32,341 nucleotides of DNA, taken from Clostridia bacterium. Lineage in GTDB: Bacteria > Bacillota > Clostridia > Christensenellales > Aristaeellaceae. The notes under the pieces were generated by a model. That model was not told the DNA's origin and ran no database searches. It saw only the letters and a program-made list of their open reading frames with translations. The first letter of the stretch is position 1, and the number at the start of each line of letters is the position of its first letter. Below, piece after piece: positions 8,614-16,708 of the stretch. The DNA lies in assembly GCA_017460395.1 (NCBI GenBank), contig JAFUBA010000142.1, positions 1 to 32,341 on the forward strand, written 5' to 3'. The position numbers and the translations under genes were made by a program.

Positions 8614-10035
8614 ATGATTGCATTCGGCACAGGTGGCTGGCGAGCCGTGATCGGTGAGGATTTTACCAAAGAGAATATACAGCGGGTGGCAGCCGCGCTG
8701 TCGCGCCGCATGGTGCGCGAGGGCTGCGCAGAGCATGGGTTATGCGTGGGCTATGACCGCCGCTTTCTGAGCCGGGAGGCCTGCATCTGGTTCTCCGAGG
8801 TGATGGCCGGCGAAGGCGTGAAGGTTTACTTTGTCAACCTCAGCTGCCCGACCCCGCAGATCATGTTCACCGTAAAAAGCATGGGGCTGCGCTACGGCGC
8901 GATGGTCACGGCCAGCCACAACCCGGCCATCTACAACGGCATCAAGCTCTTTACCTTCGGGGGAAGGGACGCGACGGAGGAATATACCTCCGCCATCGAG
9001 GAGGAAGCCAACGCCTTGCTCCCCGATTCCATCCGCCGGATTCCCTTTGACCGCGCACAGCAAGAGGGACGGATCGTTTTCATAGACCCGCGCGACAGCT
9101 ATCTCGACTCGATTCTCGCCCAGATTGACACCGATGCTATCCGGCGCCGCCGGCTCCGCGTGGTGCTGGACCCAATGTATGGTGTCAGCCTCAATGGATT
9201 GATGACCATTCTTCATACAGCACGCTGCGACGTGGATGTCATCAATGAGCGGCACGATGCCTTTTTCGGGCGCCATCTCCCTGCCCCGGCACCCGACACG
9301 CTGGTGGATCTGCAGTATGCAGTGCGGGAGCACAATGCGAACGTGGGCATTGCGACGGATGGCGATGCCGACCGGCTCGGCATCATCGACGAACAGGGGA
9401 ATTACATCTCCGCCAACGAGATTCTCACTCTGCTGTACTGGTACCTGATGGAGTACAAAGGCTGGCGCGGCACTGCGGTGAGAAATATCGCCACCACCCA
9501 TCTGCTGGATCGGGTAGCTGCCGCCTATGGGCAAGTGTGCGTGGAGGTGCCCGTGGGCTTCAAGCACATTTCCTCCGGCATGGAACAGCATGACGCGATC
9601 ATCGGCGGTGAATCCTCCGGCGGCTTGACGGTACGCGGACATATCAGCGGCAAGGACGGCCTTTACGCGGCCAGTCTGCTGGTCGAGATGCTCTGTGTCA
9701 CTGGAAAGCCGCTCAGCCAGCTGGTACAGGATCTCTACGCCCGCTTTGGGGAGACGCACATGGCTGAGTTCGACTGGGCACTGACCGAGGAGAGTAAAGC
9801 ACGCATCCTGCATGAGGTGATGGAGGAACGGAAGCTCCCCGACTTCCCTGTGCCTGTGGAGAAAGTCAGCTATCTGGACGGGTGCAAGGTTTACCTGGAC
9901 GGCGGCTGGGTGATTACGCGCTTTTCCGGCACGGAACCCCGGGTACGCATTTTCGCCGAGGCAGACACTTTGAGCCGTGCAAAAGCGCTGGTGGGCATCA
10001 TGGCCCGCGCCGTCGGTCTTCCCTTTGACGAATAA
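8614..10035 (+). CDS. Alpha-D-phosphohexomutase, probable GlcNAc-1-phosphate mutase
   Basis: This belongs to the phosphoglucomutase/phosphomannomutase superfamily (473 residues) and moves phosphate between C1 and C6 of a hexose. All four active-site elements are present: phosphoserine loop TASHNP (Ser101), metal-binding DGDADR (Asp249, 251, 253), sugar-binding GESSGG (Glu333) and the phosphate-binding RFSGTEPR (436-443). The N-terminus FGTGGWRAVIG is typical. A longer frame begins at 8572, but GGAGGAG at 8601-8607 with good spacing selects the ATG at 8614. The Vibrio cholerae chb region likewise pairs a mutase of this family with chitobiose phosphorylase, so the likely reaction is GlcNAc-1-phosphate to GlcNAc-6-phosphate. 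Glucose-1-phosphate or mannose-1-phosphate cannot be excluded. The yesM-like gene follows after 20 bases. Confidence 0.9.
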   Translation: MIAFGTGGWRAVIGEDFTKENIQRVAAALSRRMVREGCAEHGLCVGYDRRFLSREACIWFSEVMAGEGVKVYFVNLSCPTPQIMFTVKSMGLRYGAMVTASHNPAIYNGIKLFTFGGRDATEEYTSAIEEEANALLPDSIRRIPFDRAQQEGRIVFIDPRDSYLDSILAQIDTDAIRRRRLRVVLDPMYGVSLNGLMTILHTARCDVDVINERHDAFFGRHLPAPAPDTLVDLQYAVREHNANVGIATDGDADRLGIIDEQGNYISANEILTLLYWYLMEYKGWRGTAVRNIATTHLLDRVAAAYGQVCVEVPVGFKHISSGMEQHDAIIGGESSGGLTVRGHISGKDGLYAASLLVEMLCVTGKPLSQLVQDLYARFGETHMAEFDWALTEESKARILHEVMEERKLPDFPVPVEKVSYLDGCKVYLDGGWVITRFSGTEPRVRIFAEADTLSRAKALVGIMARAVGLPFDE

Positions 10036-10055
10036 ACAGAAATGAGGTCGGTGGG

Positions 10056-11780
10056 ATGAAGCAGGAAAAAGAAAGCAAGCCCCGGCGCAGCCTGCGGTCT
10101 GTGCTTGGCAGCCTGCGCGCACAGGTGGTCGGAATCATGCTGCTCTGCTACTTCATTCCCCTGCTGCTGCTGGGCACCTTTATCCAAACCGTTCTTCTGC
10201 GGGGGATTCGGGAAAAGACCGAGGCAGCCCTGACCAGCGGCGTGGAAAACGCCTGGACGCTGACCACCCAGCGCATCGACCGCGTCATCGGACTCTCCCG
10301 TGACGCCGTGTACGACGGTGAGTTGACCGATGCATGGACTCGATGGAGCAGCGGAGCTATCACGGATGCGGAATATCTCCGCCTGTCTCGCAGCTACCTC
10401 GACCGAAAATACAGCCGGGAGAATCTGTTTGTTTTCGCTGCCTATTTTCCTGTCTCCCAGCCGGAGCTGTATATGTACACCCGCTCCGGCAACGAGGATG
10501 CCCTTCGATTCCTTCGCGAGCAGCAGGCTTTCACGCTTGCGATGGGAGAAGTATTGGATACTCGCAGCTACTTTTGGGGAGCGGGAGACGAGATCTTTCT
10601 CGTGCGAAACCTGATGACTCTTCGCATGGAGTGCTACGGGATGCTGGTCTTAGGGATCAACCGGGCAGAACTGTTTTCTGACCTGGACAGCCTGAGTGAG
10701 ACGTGGGATGCCGGGATTCGTCTGCAGCTGGACGGCTGGGGTGAGGAAGGGCTGAGCGATGCGGCGCTTGCGGAGGGCCTGGCGGACACCCTCGACAGCC
10801 CGGACCTGCGCTATGTTCGCACCGGCGACGGGGATGATTATTCGCTTCGTCTGCTTGTGACCGTGAACCGACGTCAGCAATACCGCCAGATGCATCAGTT
10901 CCGGCTGCTGGTGGTTGGCATGTACCTGCTCATGATCCCCATCCTCCTGCTGATTGCCCGCTACGTGCAAAAGCGCATCGTAAACCCCGTCACCCTGCTC
11001 TCCGATGCGTCCCGTCGCATAGAGGCCGGCGAATGGGGCATCACCGTGCCCATGCAGGGCGGGGACGAGCTGGGTGATCTCGGTCAGGCCTTCTCACGCA
11101 TGTCCAGGCACATTGAAGAGCTGATCGAGAAGACTTACACAGAGGAAATCAACCTCAAAAACGCGCAGATCCAAGCCCTGCAGAGCCGTATCAATCCCCA
11201 TTTCCTCAACAATGCGCTGGAGGACATCAACTGGCAGGCACGCATGGAAGGCTCCGCGACCATCTCAGGCATGGTGACTTCTCTCTCGGTGCTGCTGAAT
11301 GCCTCCATGGGCCGCAAGGACCGAAGGATGGTGACGCTGCGGGAGGAAATGGAGGTTGCGGAGGCCTATATCTATTTCGTGCAGCAGCGCTTCGGGGAAG
11401 ATCTGACCGTGACGCGTGAGGTGGAGGAAAACGCGCTGGAGAGTGTCGTGCCCCTGCTGACGATCCAGCCCGTGCTGGAAAATGCCGTGGAGCATGGGAT
11501 CGCACCGGCTGGGGGAGGAAAAATCCATCTCTCCTTCTGCAGACAGGGCGACTGCCTGCAGATGGTGATCCTCAATACCGGCCGCGCCATTCAGCCTGAG
11601 GATCGGGCAAAGATCGACGCTGCGCTGTGCGGGGAAGCCATGACAGGGAATCATCTGGGCTTGGCGAACATCGCCAACCGTCTGCGTCTGATCTACGGCG
11701 ATCGTGCCTCCATCCATATCTTCAGCAATGAGCTGTGTGAAACGGTGGTCGAGATGCAATTGCCGCAGGATGAAGGCTGA
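10056..11780 (+). CDS. YesM-type sensor histidine kinase
   Basis: This membrane kinase (574 residues) should sense an extracytoplasmic sugar signal and phosphorylate the YesN-like regulator two genes downstream. Membrane helix 1 spans about residues 24-48 and helix 2 about 282-305, enclosing an external sensor domain of roughly 230 residues. A HAMP linker follows (RIVNPVTLL to MSRHIEEL), then the His-kinase domain with the phosphoacceptor His382 in RINPHFLNN, the N-box in QPVLENAVEHGI and a late glycine motif in GNHLGLANIANRL. This architecture is that of the YesM/LytS-like kinases that pair with AraC-type response regulators in sugar loci. The start follows GAGGTCGGTGGG. An SBP gene lies between kinase and regulator, which suggests that the kinase may read the loaded binding protein instead of free sugar. 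Confidence 0.92.
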   Translation: MKQEKESKPRRSLRSVLGSLRAQVVGIMLLCYFIPLLLLGTFIQTVLLRGIREKTEAALTSGVENAWTLTTQRIDRVIGLSRDAVYDGELTDAWTRWSSGAITDAEYLRLSRSYLDRKYSRENLFVFAAYFPVSQPELYMYTRSGNEDALRFLREQQAFTLAMGEVLDTRSYFWGAGDEIFLVRNLMTLRMECYGMLVLGINRAELFSDLDSLSETWDAGIRLQLDGWGEEGLSDAALAEGLADTLDSPDLRYVRTGDGDDYSLRLLVTVNRRQQYRQMHQFRLLVVGMYLLMIPILLLIARYVQKRIVNPVTLLSDASRRIEAGEWGITVPMQGGDELGDLGQAFSRMSRHIEELIEKTYTEEINLKNAQIQALQSRINPHFLNNALEDINWQARMEGSATISGMVTSLSVLLNASMGRKDRRMVTLREEMEVAEAYIYFVQQRFGEDLTVTREVEENALESVVPLLTIQPVLENAVEHGIAPAGGGKIHLSFCRQGDCLQMVILNTGRAIQPEDRAKIDAALCGEAMTGNHLGLANIANRLRLIYGDRASIHIFSNELCETVVEMQLPQDEG

Positions 11781-11800
11781 AGGAGAAAGGGGAAAGCTGT

Positions 11801-13000
11801 GTGAAGTGTCTGTGTGTCTGTCTGGCTGCCCTGTTGGCCTGCGGTACCGCCCTGTCCGCCTGCGCGGAGGGTGTCCGGCTGCGGACGGTCAGCTCCTTTG
11901 CGGGCAGTGATGCCGCGGCGGAGGCTTATGTAGAGATTCTCAAGGCTTATGAGGCGGAAACGGGAAACACCGTGACCGATTCCTCTGCCGCCAGTGACGA
12001 AGCATGGAAGAGCGGGGTACTCGCGGATTTTGCCGTCGGCAATGAGCCGGATATCCTCTTTTTCTTCGCCGCGGGTGCGGACTCTGCCCCCATCCTCCGC
12101 AAGGTGGTCTCCATTGCGGAGATCAACGAGTCCTACCCTGACCTTTACCTGCCTGTCAACGACGCTCTGCGCGAAGAGGACGGGAAGGTCTATGCCATTC
12201 CTGTCCGCTCCTACTGGGAGGGCCTGTATGTCAACACGGATGTCTTTTCCGACGCGGATGTTTCCCTGCCGGGGGATTGGGACGAACTGATCTGCGCGGT
12301 GCAGGCCTTCCGTGCAAAGGGAATTGTACCCATTGCCGTGTCACTCACAGACATTCCCCACTATCTGGCGGAGTTTGCCATTCTGGCCTGCGCCACGCCG
12401 GAGGAACAGCAGGCTCGCCCCAGGTCACTGGAGGAGGTGCCTGCTTCCTGGCTGGAAGCCATGCGCCTGATCCGGGAGCTGGCGGAGATGGGAGCCTTTG
12501 CGGATAATGCCGGTGCAACCTACGAGAGCGCGTCCACCGAGCTGTTCCGAACAAAAGGCGCAGCGATGCAGTTTGATGGAAGCTGGCTGGCTTCCTCCCT
12601 TTCCCGGGAGAGTATGGAGACCACTGCCGTACTGCCTATGCCGCTGCGCTCCGGGGACGGAACTGCAAGCTGCTACATCGGCGGCGTTTCGATGGGATTC
12701 TATCTGACGCGCCGTGCATGGAACAGTCCGCGCCGGGACGCTGCGGTTGCCCTGCTGGCCGCACTGACAAGGGAAGACAGCCTGCGCCGCCTCGGGCTTC
12801 AGACCCTGAGCGGGAGCCTGTTGGATTCAGCAGAGGCGATGGCGGAGGGGCGGCAGATGCTGAGCCCCTTGCAGGATGCCATGAATCCGGAGGCACGGGA
12901 GAGGTGGCTGCTGGAGTGCATTCCCGCGGTGGCTGACGGCAGCATGACGGCCGAGGAATGCTGGGCTCGTGTGATGGCGCTCTCTCCCTTCGAGGAGTAA
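11801..13000 (+). CDS. Lone lipoprotein solute-binding protein inside the two-component operon
   Basis: This is an extracytoplasmic sugar-binding protein of the ABC family-1 type (399 residues) starting with GTG at 11801 after AAGGAGAAAGGGG. The signal peptide ends in a perfect lipobox, LSAC (18-21), so the mature protein should be lipid-anchored at Cys21. Typical family features include VLADFAVGNEPDILFF, EEDGKVYAIPVRSYWEGLYVN after the first third, and a WLASS segment in the second lobe. No permease or ATPase genes accompany it; it sits 20 bases after the kinase gene and 22 bases before the response-regulator gene. The position suggests a sensory co-receptor for the kinase, as known for sugar-binding proteins such as XylFII with LytS. 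It could also feed the importer at 848-4356. Confidence 0.88.
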   Translation: MKCLCVCLAALLACGTALSACAEGVRLRTVSSFAGSDAAAEAYVEILKAYEAETGNTVTDSSAASDEAWKSGVLADFAVGNEPDILFFFAAGADSAPILRKVVSIAEINESYPDLYLPVNDALREEDGKVYAIPVRSYWEGLYVNTDVFSDADVSLPGDWDELICAVQAFRAKGIVPIAVSLTDIPHYLAEFAILACATPEEQQARPRSLEEVPASWLEAMRLIRELAEMGAFADNAGATYESASTELFRTKGAAMQFDGSWLASSLSRESMETTAVLPMPLRSGDGTASCYIGGVSMGFYLTRRAWNSPRRDAAVALLAALTREDSLRRLGLQTLSGSLLDSAEAMAEGRQMLSPLQDAMNPEARERWLLECIPAVADGSMTAEECWARVMALSPFEE

Positions 13001-13022
13001 GCGTTTACGGGGAGGAACAGGG

Positions 13023-13772
13023 ATGTATCGGGTGGTACTGATAGACGATGAGCGGCTGATTGTCCGCGGCCTGAGCAGTGTGGTGCCGTGGCGGGATATC
13101 GGCTGCGAGGTGGTTGGAACAGCCTATGACGGGGTATCCGGGATGGCCCTCATCCGGGAGTTGAAGCCGGACATGGTTTTGACAGATATTCGGATGCCGA
13201 ACATGGACGGGTTGACGATGCTGGCAGCGCTTCGCAGCGAATTTCCCCGCATGCAGATGACCGTGCTGACCGCTTACCGGGATTTTGATTATGCGCGGGA
13301 GGCGCTGCATCTGGGTGTGTGCCGATACCTGCTCAAGCCCAGCGACATGAAGGAGCTCACCGAGGCAATCCGCCTGATGGTCAGCCGGCTGGATGCTCTT
13401 CCGCCACAGGACGAGGAAGCGCCGGGAACGAACCCCGCCGGGAACTACATCGTGCAGCTGGCACTGGACTACATGCGGCAGCATGCCGCGGAACCGCATC
13501 TCTCGCTGAATGATGTCGCGGAGCATGTGTATGTCAGCCAATGGCACCTGTCCAAGCTGCTGAATCGGGAAACCAGGCAGAGCTTCTTCGATCTGCTGGG
13601 CTCCATGCGGGTTGAGCTGGCCAAGCAGCTTTTGACAGACCCTACCCTGCGTGTGCACGAGGTCGCGGAGCGGACAGGCTATGCCGATGTGGCACATTTT
13701 TCCAAGAGTTTCAAAAAGTTCACCGGCTATACACCCGGTGAATTCCGCAAGGGACTGGGGGCCAAAGGCTGA
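13023..13772 (+). CDS. YesN-type response regulator with AraC DNA-binding domain
   Basis: This cytoplasmic transcription regulator (249 residues) has a receiver domain with acidic pocket Asp8/Asp9, phosphoacceptor Asp55 in LTDIRMPNMDG, the conserved Thr and Tyr of VLTAYRDF, and Lys in YLLKPSD. After a short linker, an AraC/XylS helix-turn-helix domain fills the last 105 residues, with SLNDVAEHVYVSQWHLSKLL as the first helix-turn-helix and VHEVAERTGYADVAHFSKSF as the second. The central linker is short, unlike the large middle domains of many YesN proteins, so this is a compact version. It is presumably activated by the kinase encoded at 10056-11780 and likely controls this operon and perhaps the ABC importer. 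The start follows GGGGAGGAACAGGG. Confidence 0.92.
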   Translation: MYRVVLIDDERLIVRGLSSVVPWRDIGCEVVGTAYDGVSGMALIRELKPDMVLTDIRMPNMDGLTMLAALRSEFPRMQMTVLTAYRDFDYAREALHLGVCRYLLKPSDMKELTEAIRLMVSRLDALPPQDEEAPGTNPAGNYIVQLALDYMRQHAAEPHLSLNDVAEHVYVSQWHLSKLLNRETRQSFFDLLGSMRVELAKQLLTDPTLRVHEVAERTGYADVAHFSKSFKKFTGYTPGEFRKGLGAKG

Positions 13773-13813
13773 CCCCAAATGCCAGTGCAGACCTCAAATG
13801 AAGGAGGATTCCC

Positions 13814-14539
13814 ATGGAACTGCATATTTACCCTCAGGCAGAGCAGGCCTGCCAGGCTGCCGCGCTGATGATCGCAGACTGTCTGGTTCGCAAACCGGAT
13901 GCTGTGCTCGGCCTTGCGACCGGGGCAAGCCCCGTGCCGGCCTATCAGGAACTGATTCGCCTGTACCAGCGCGGCGTGGTCAGCTTTTCCCGCGCTACAT
14001 CGTTCAACCTGGACGAATATGTCGGGCTCGAGCCGGAGCATCCCTGCAGCTATCACCACTTCATGCGGGAGCAGCTGTTTGACCATGTGGATATGCGCCC
14101 GGAAGCGATCCATGTGCCGGACGGACAGGCGGCAGACCTTGCCCTTGCGGCGGCAGCCTACGATATCGCCATTGACCGCACAGGCGGCATAGATGTGCAG
14201 CTGCTCGGCATCGGGCGGAACGGTCATATCGGCTTCAATGAGCCGGGAAACTGTTTCCTGACCGAATGCCACGTGGTCCGCCTGACAGAGAGCACCCGTC
14301 AGGCCAACAGACACTTTTTCTCCAGTGAGGAGGAGGTCCCACGCGAAGCTGTGAGCCTTGGGGTCGGGCCAATCCTCCGCGCAAAGACAGTGCTGCTCAT
14401 TGCCACCGGCAAAGAAAAAGCGGACGCCGTGCGCGATGCCATTCAAGGGCCTATCGATCCCGCTGTGCAGGCCTCCATCCTGCAGGTGCATGCGGATGTC
14501 CATTTCTTCCTGGACGAGGCCGCAGCAGCCAAACTGTGA
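13814..14539 (+). CDS. nagB: Glucosamine-6-phosphate deaminase
   Basis: NagB converts glucosamine-6-phosphate to fructose-6-phosphate and ammonia, feeding amino sugars into glycolysis. The 241 residues match the family length. Diagnostic motifs are GLATGASPVPAY near the N-terminus, TSFNLDEYVGL (Asp67, the enediol proton-transfer residue), LGIGRNGHIGFNEPG (His138 and Glu143 of the ring-opening triad, with Asn136 as in many Firmicutes) and VLLIATGKEKADAV. The usual MGVGTIL appears as LGVGPIL. It closes the operon 41 bases after the regulator, preceded by AAGGAGG. Its presence is the best evidence that the phosphorylase pathway handles GlcNAc. The deacetylase NagA that must act before it is not in the window. 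Confidence 0.95.
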   Translation: MELHIYPQAEQACQAAALMIADCLVRKPDAVLGLATGASPVPAYQELIRLYQRGVVSFSRATSFNLDEYVGLEPEHPCSYHHFMREQLFDHVDMRPEAIHVPDGQAADLALAAAAYDIAIDRTGGIDVQLLGIGRNGHIGFNEPGNCFLTECHVVRLTESTRQANRHFFSSEEEVPREAVSLGVGPILRAKTVLLIATGKEKADAVRDAIQGPIDPAVQASILQVHADVHFFLDEAAAAKL

Positions 14540-14541
14540 TG

Positions 14542-14574
14542 TGTGGGGATGAGTCAATCAAGCCCATTCCCACA
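14542..14574 (+). terminator. Hairpin after nagB, possible weak terminator
   Basis: TGTGGGGATG (14542-14551) pairs with CATTCCCACA (14565-14574) with one G-T pair, two bases after the nagB stop. No T-run follows, so it may act as an mRNA-stabilising end or a factor-dependent stop. Confidence 0.35.
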
Positions 14575-15065
14575 GAATGCGAACGATTCAGCCGGCAGGC
14601 GGCTTATCTGGGTGGATTCACGCATGGTCTGCAGTTGTGCCTGGGAGCACACACCTGTTCCTTGACCATCCTTCTGACTGAGCCGGAAACATGAGACTCT
14701 GAAAAGAACTACAGCATTCAATAGGCAGAAGACCGCACAGGTCAGGACCATTCCATTGGCCCACACAAAGCGAGCTGGTCGGAGCTGTTTTCTTCGCAGT
14801 CGCCTGTACATTTTCATTTCAAGGGCAGCTGACGGAAAGCGGCTCCTCATGTTTTGCGAAAACCCGCGAAAAGCACCTGTTTTACGCTATCATGTGAATC
14901 CATTGCTACTCTTGAGCATCGGCGAATCAAAGGTACTGTGAAAGTACGTTGTACGCATTTTGATGCAGCACGCTTACAACAAAGCCATCGACACATTAGA
15001 TCTTCGACGTGACGGTTCGACGGTGACGGCACAAAGCACCAGCACAGGAACATGATCCGCAAAAT
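14575..15065. other. Intergenic region with a doubtful small membrane-protein frame
   Basis: On the minus strand a frame ending at 14554 with a start near 14817 would encode about 87 residues: a basic N-terminus (MKMYRRLRRKQLRP), one hydrophobic segment (GMVLTCAVFCLLNAVVLF) and a polar tail. That shape fits a small single-pass protein, but no ribosome site precedes it and it overlaps the hairpin after nagB. I see nothing else. Confidence 0.3.
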
Positions 15066-15075
15066 CGCATCATAA

Positions 15076-15112
15076 AACCAGGGGATGTCTCATTTGCCGA
15101 CACCCCCTGGTT
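15076..15112 (-). terminator. Terminator of the MATE gene
   Basis: AACCAGGGG-A-TGTC (15076-15089) pairs with GACA-C-CCCCTGGTT (15099-15112), 13 pairs with one A-C mismatch and a 9-base loop. On the minus strand the stem runs into TTTTATGAT. It lies about 110 bases downstream of the MATE stop codon, so it best serves that transcript. Confidence 0.75.
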
Positions 15113-15220
15113 CTGGTACGCTTCCATGGCCCTTTGATCAGGTGACTGTTAGAACCCTTTCTCGAATTTTTGGTTTGACAGGATCTGGCTGTGCTTACCG
15201 TTTCCCGGTTGGAAATGCAC

Positions 15221-16609
15221 TCAAGGACTTTGGGTATTGGTATTTTTTACGTCTGCACTGCCTGTCAGGTTTTTGAGCCACTTGTACTGCCTAAATCTCA
15301 GCGCTACAAAGGGCAGCTTGACGAACTCGTCCATACACAGCACAGTGTAAACAGCCAAGGCAGGCCAATGCCATACGAAAGCGGACAGATACCCCAAGGG
15401 CAGGATCACACACCACATGGAGACAGCGTCGCAGACGAGGCCGAAGCGTGTGTCGCCGCCTGCGCAGAAGATACCGCCTACCAGACTGGAGTTAAAGGAT
15501 TTGCCAATGCAGTAAATTGCATTGATCAGCAGCATCCCTTGAAACAGTGCCGCAGCGTTTTCCTCCAGATGGACGAGCATACGGCATGGGAGGTACAGCA
15601 GCAGAAGAAGCAAACCGCTTCCAGCGCCAAGCAGCAGTGAACCTGAGAAGATTCGTTTTCCTACCCACCTGGCACCGTCAAAGTCGCTTTGCCCCAGCAG
15701 CTTGCCGACCAAAATGCTGCCTGCCGTACCAAACCCGCCACAGGCCACAATGACCAGGTTCCGCAGCGTGCCGGCTAAAGAACTGGCAGCCACCGCATCA
15801 GCGGAGATATGCCCCAGGATCGCAGCGATGGCAGCCGTAGCGCAGCCCCAGATCAAGTAATTGGCCTGAACGGGCAGGGTGCATTTCACAAAATGCCTTC
15901 GGAGCTGTGAATCTGTATGCACCACATCCCGAAAGGCCGTTTTGATGCCGTTTCCTTTTTTCAAAGCGACATGGCACAGCTTCACTTCGATGATACGTGC
16001 CAATGACGTTGCCAGCGCTACACCGCATAAAGCCTCATATGGATCATTCGGAAACAGCACATAAATGGAAACGGCGTTTAGAAAAATGTTGCTGAGCAGA
16101 CACACAGTGCTGATCTGGGCACTGACTTTCGTCTGTTCCATGCTTTTCATGACTGCCAGCAGCATTTGAGAAATGCCCATCATCAGGTAGCTGACGCTGA
16201 CAAAGCGCAGGTATCCCGCACCGTAGGTGATCAACTGCTCATCCTGTGTAAAGATGCGCATGAGACTGCATGGTATCAACACTGCAGCCAGGAAGAAAAG
16301 AAAGGAAACCGCACAGGAGTATCGAAGGGCAATCCCCTGGACCCTGCGGATGGTTTCTGCATCGCCTTTGCCCCAATATTGTGCCGCCAGCACGGACGCG
16401 CCGGTAGAAAGGCCAAAGTAGAACAGTGTCAGGACGAAGGTTACCTGTCCGGCCAGCGAGGATGCGGACAGCGCCGCCTGACTGACGTGAGTCAACATCA
16501 GTACATCTGCAGTGCTGACCACAGCGCTGAGCAGATTCTGCAAAACGATCGGAAGCATCAGTCTCCAGAGAACCAACGTATAAGAAGAGCGGTCAAAGTT
16601 CCTCTCCAT
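15221..16609 (-). CDS. MATE-family multidrug/metabolite efflux transporter
   Basis: This integral membrane antiporter (462 residues) exports drugs or metabolites using a Na+ or H+ gradient. It shows the two-fold MATE pattern: LMLPIVLQNLLSAVVSTADV in the first helix, the second-helix segment SASSLAGQ, FGLSTGASVLAAQYWGKGD closing helix 2, about twelve hydrophobic helices in total, and the matching second-half motif AASSLAGTLRNLV. A GTG at 16618 is in frame but overlaps the ribosome site; AGGAGG with 8 bases spacing selects the ATG at 16609. It is divergent from an AraC-type regulator only 99 bases away, with an operator-like dyad between them, so it is probably controlled by that regulator. The exported compound is unknown. 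Confidence 0.93.
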   Translation of the reverse strand: MERNFDRSSYTLVLWRLMLPIVLQNLLSAVVSTADVLMLTHVSQAALSASSLAGQVTFVLTLFYFGLSTGASVLAAQYWGKGDAETIRRVQGIALRYSCAVSFLFFLAAVLIPCSLMRIFTQDEQLITYGAGYLRFVSVSYLMMGISQMLLAVMKSMEQTKVSAQISTVCLLSNIFLNAVSIYVLFPNDPYEALCGVALATSLARIIEVKLCHVALKKGNGIKTAFRDVVHTDSQLRRHFVKCTLPVQANYLIWGCATAAIAAILGHISADAVAASSLAGTLRNLVIVACGGFGTAGSILVGKLLGQSDFDGARWVGKRIFSGSLLLGAGSGLLLLLLYLPCRMLVHLEENAAALFQGMLLINAIYCIGKSFNSSLVGGIFCAGGDTRFGLVCDAVSMWCVILPLGYLSAFVWHWPALAVYTVLCMDEFVKLPFVALRFRQYKWLKNLTGSADVKNTNTQSP

Positions 16610-16646
16610 CAGAAACACCTCCTACTACGATTTTCGTTTGTCTGTA

Positions 16647-16693
16647 TTGAAGAATCTACCGGGAAATAATACAATTTTTATAACAATCGTATT
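16647..16693 (+). promoter_or_regulatory. Promoter of the AraC-type gene overlapped by an operator-like dyad
   Basis: TTGAAG (16647-16652), 17 bases, TACAAT (16670-16675) form a plausible promoter for the regulator gene. The imperfect inverted repeat AATACAATT (16668-16676) / AATCGTATT (16685-16693) covers the -10 box and the expected start near 16682. This placement suits autorepression and control of the divergent MATE gene. The right arm extends to ATAACAATCGTATT, which recurs inverted at 17574-17587. Confidence 0.55.
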
Positions 16694-16708
16694 TATGGGG
16701 GTGTTTTG

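Noticed and set aside
7491-10122. Long minus-strand frames of 406 and 460 residues
   Set aside because: They are antisense to the GH94 and mutase genes, which carry full sets of family motifs.
14554-14817. Small minus-strand membrane-protein frame
   Set aside because: It has one plausible hydrophobic segment but no ribosome site and no recognisable family; mentioned only as a doubtful frame.
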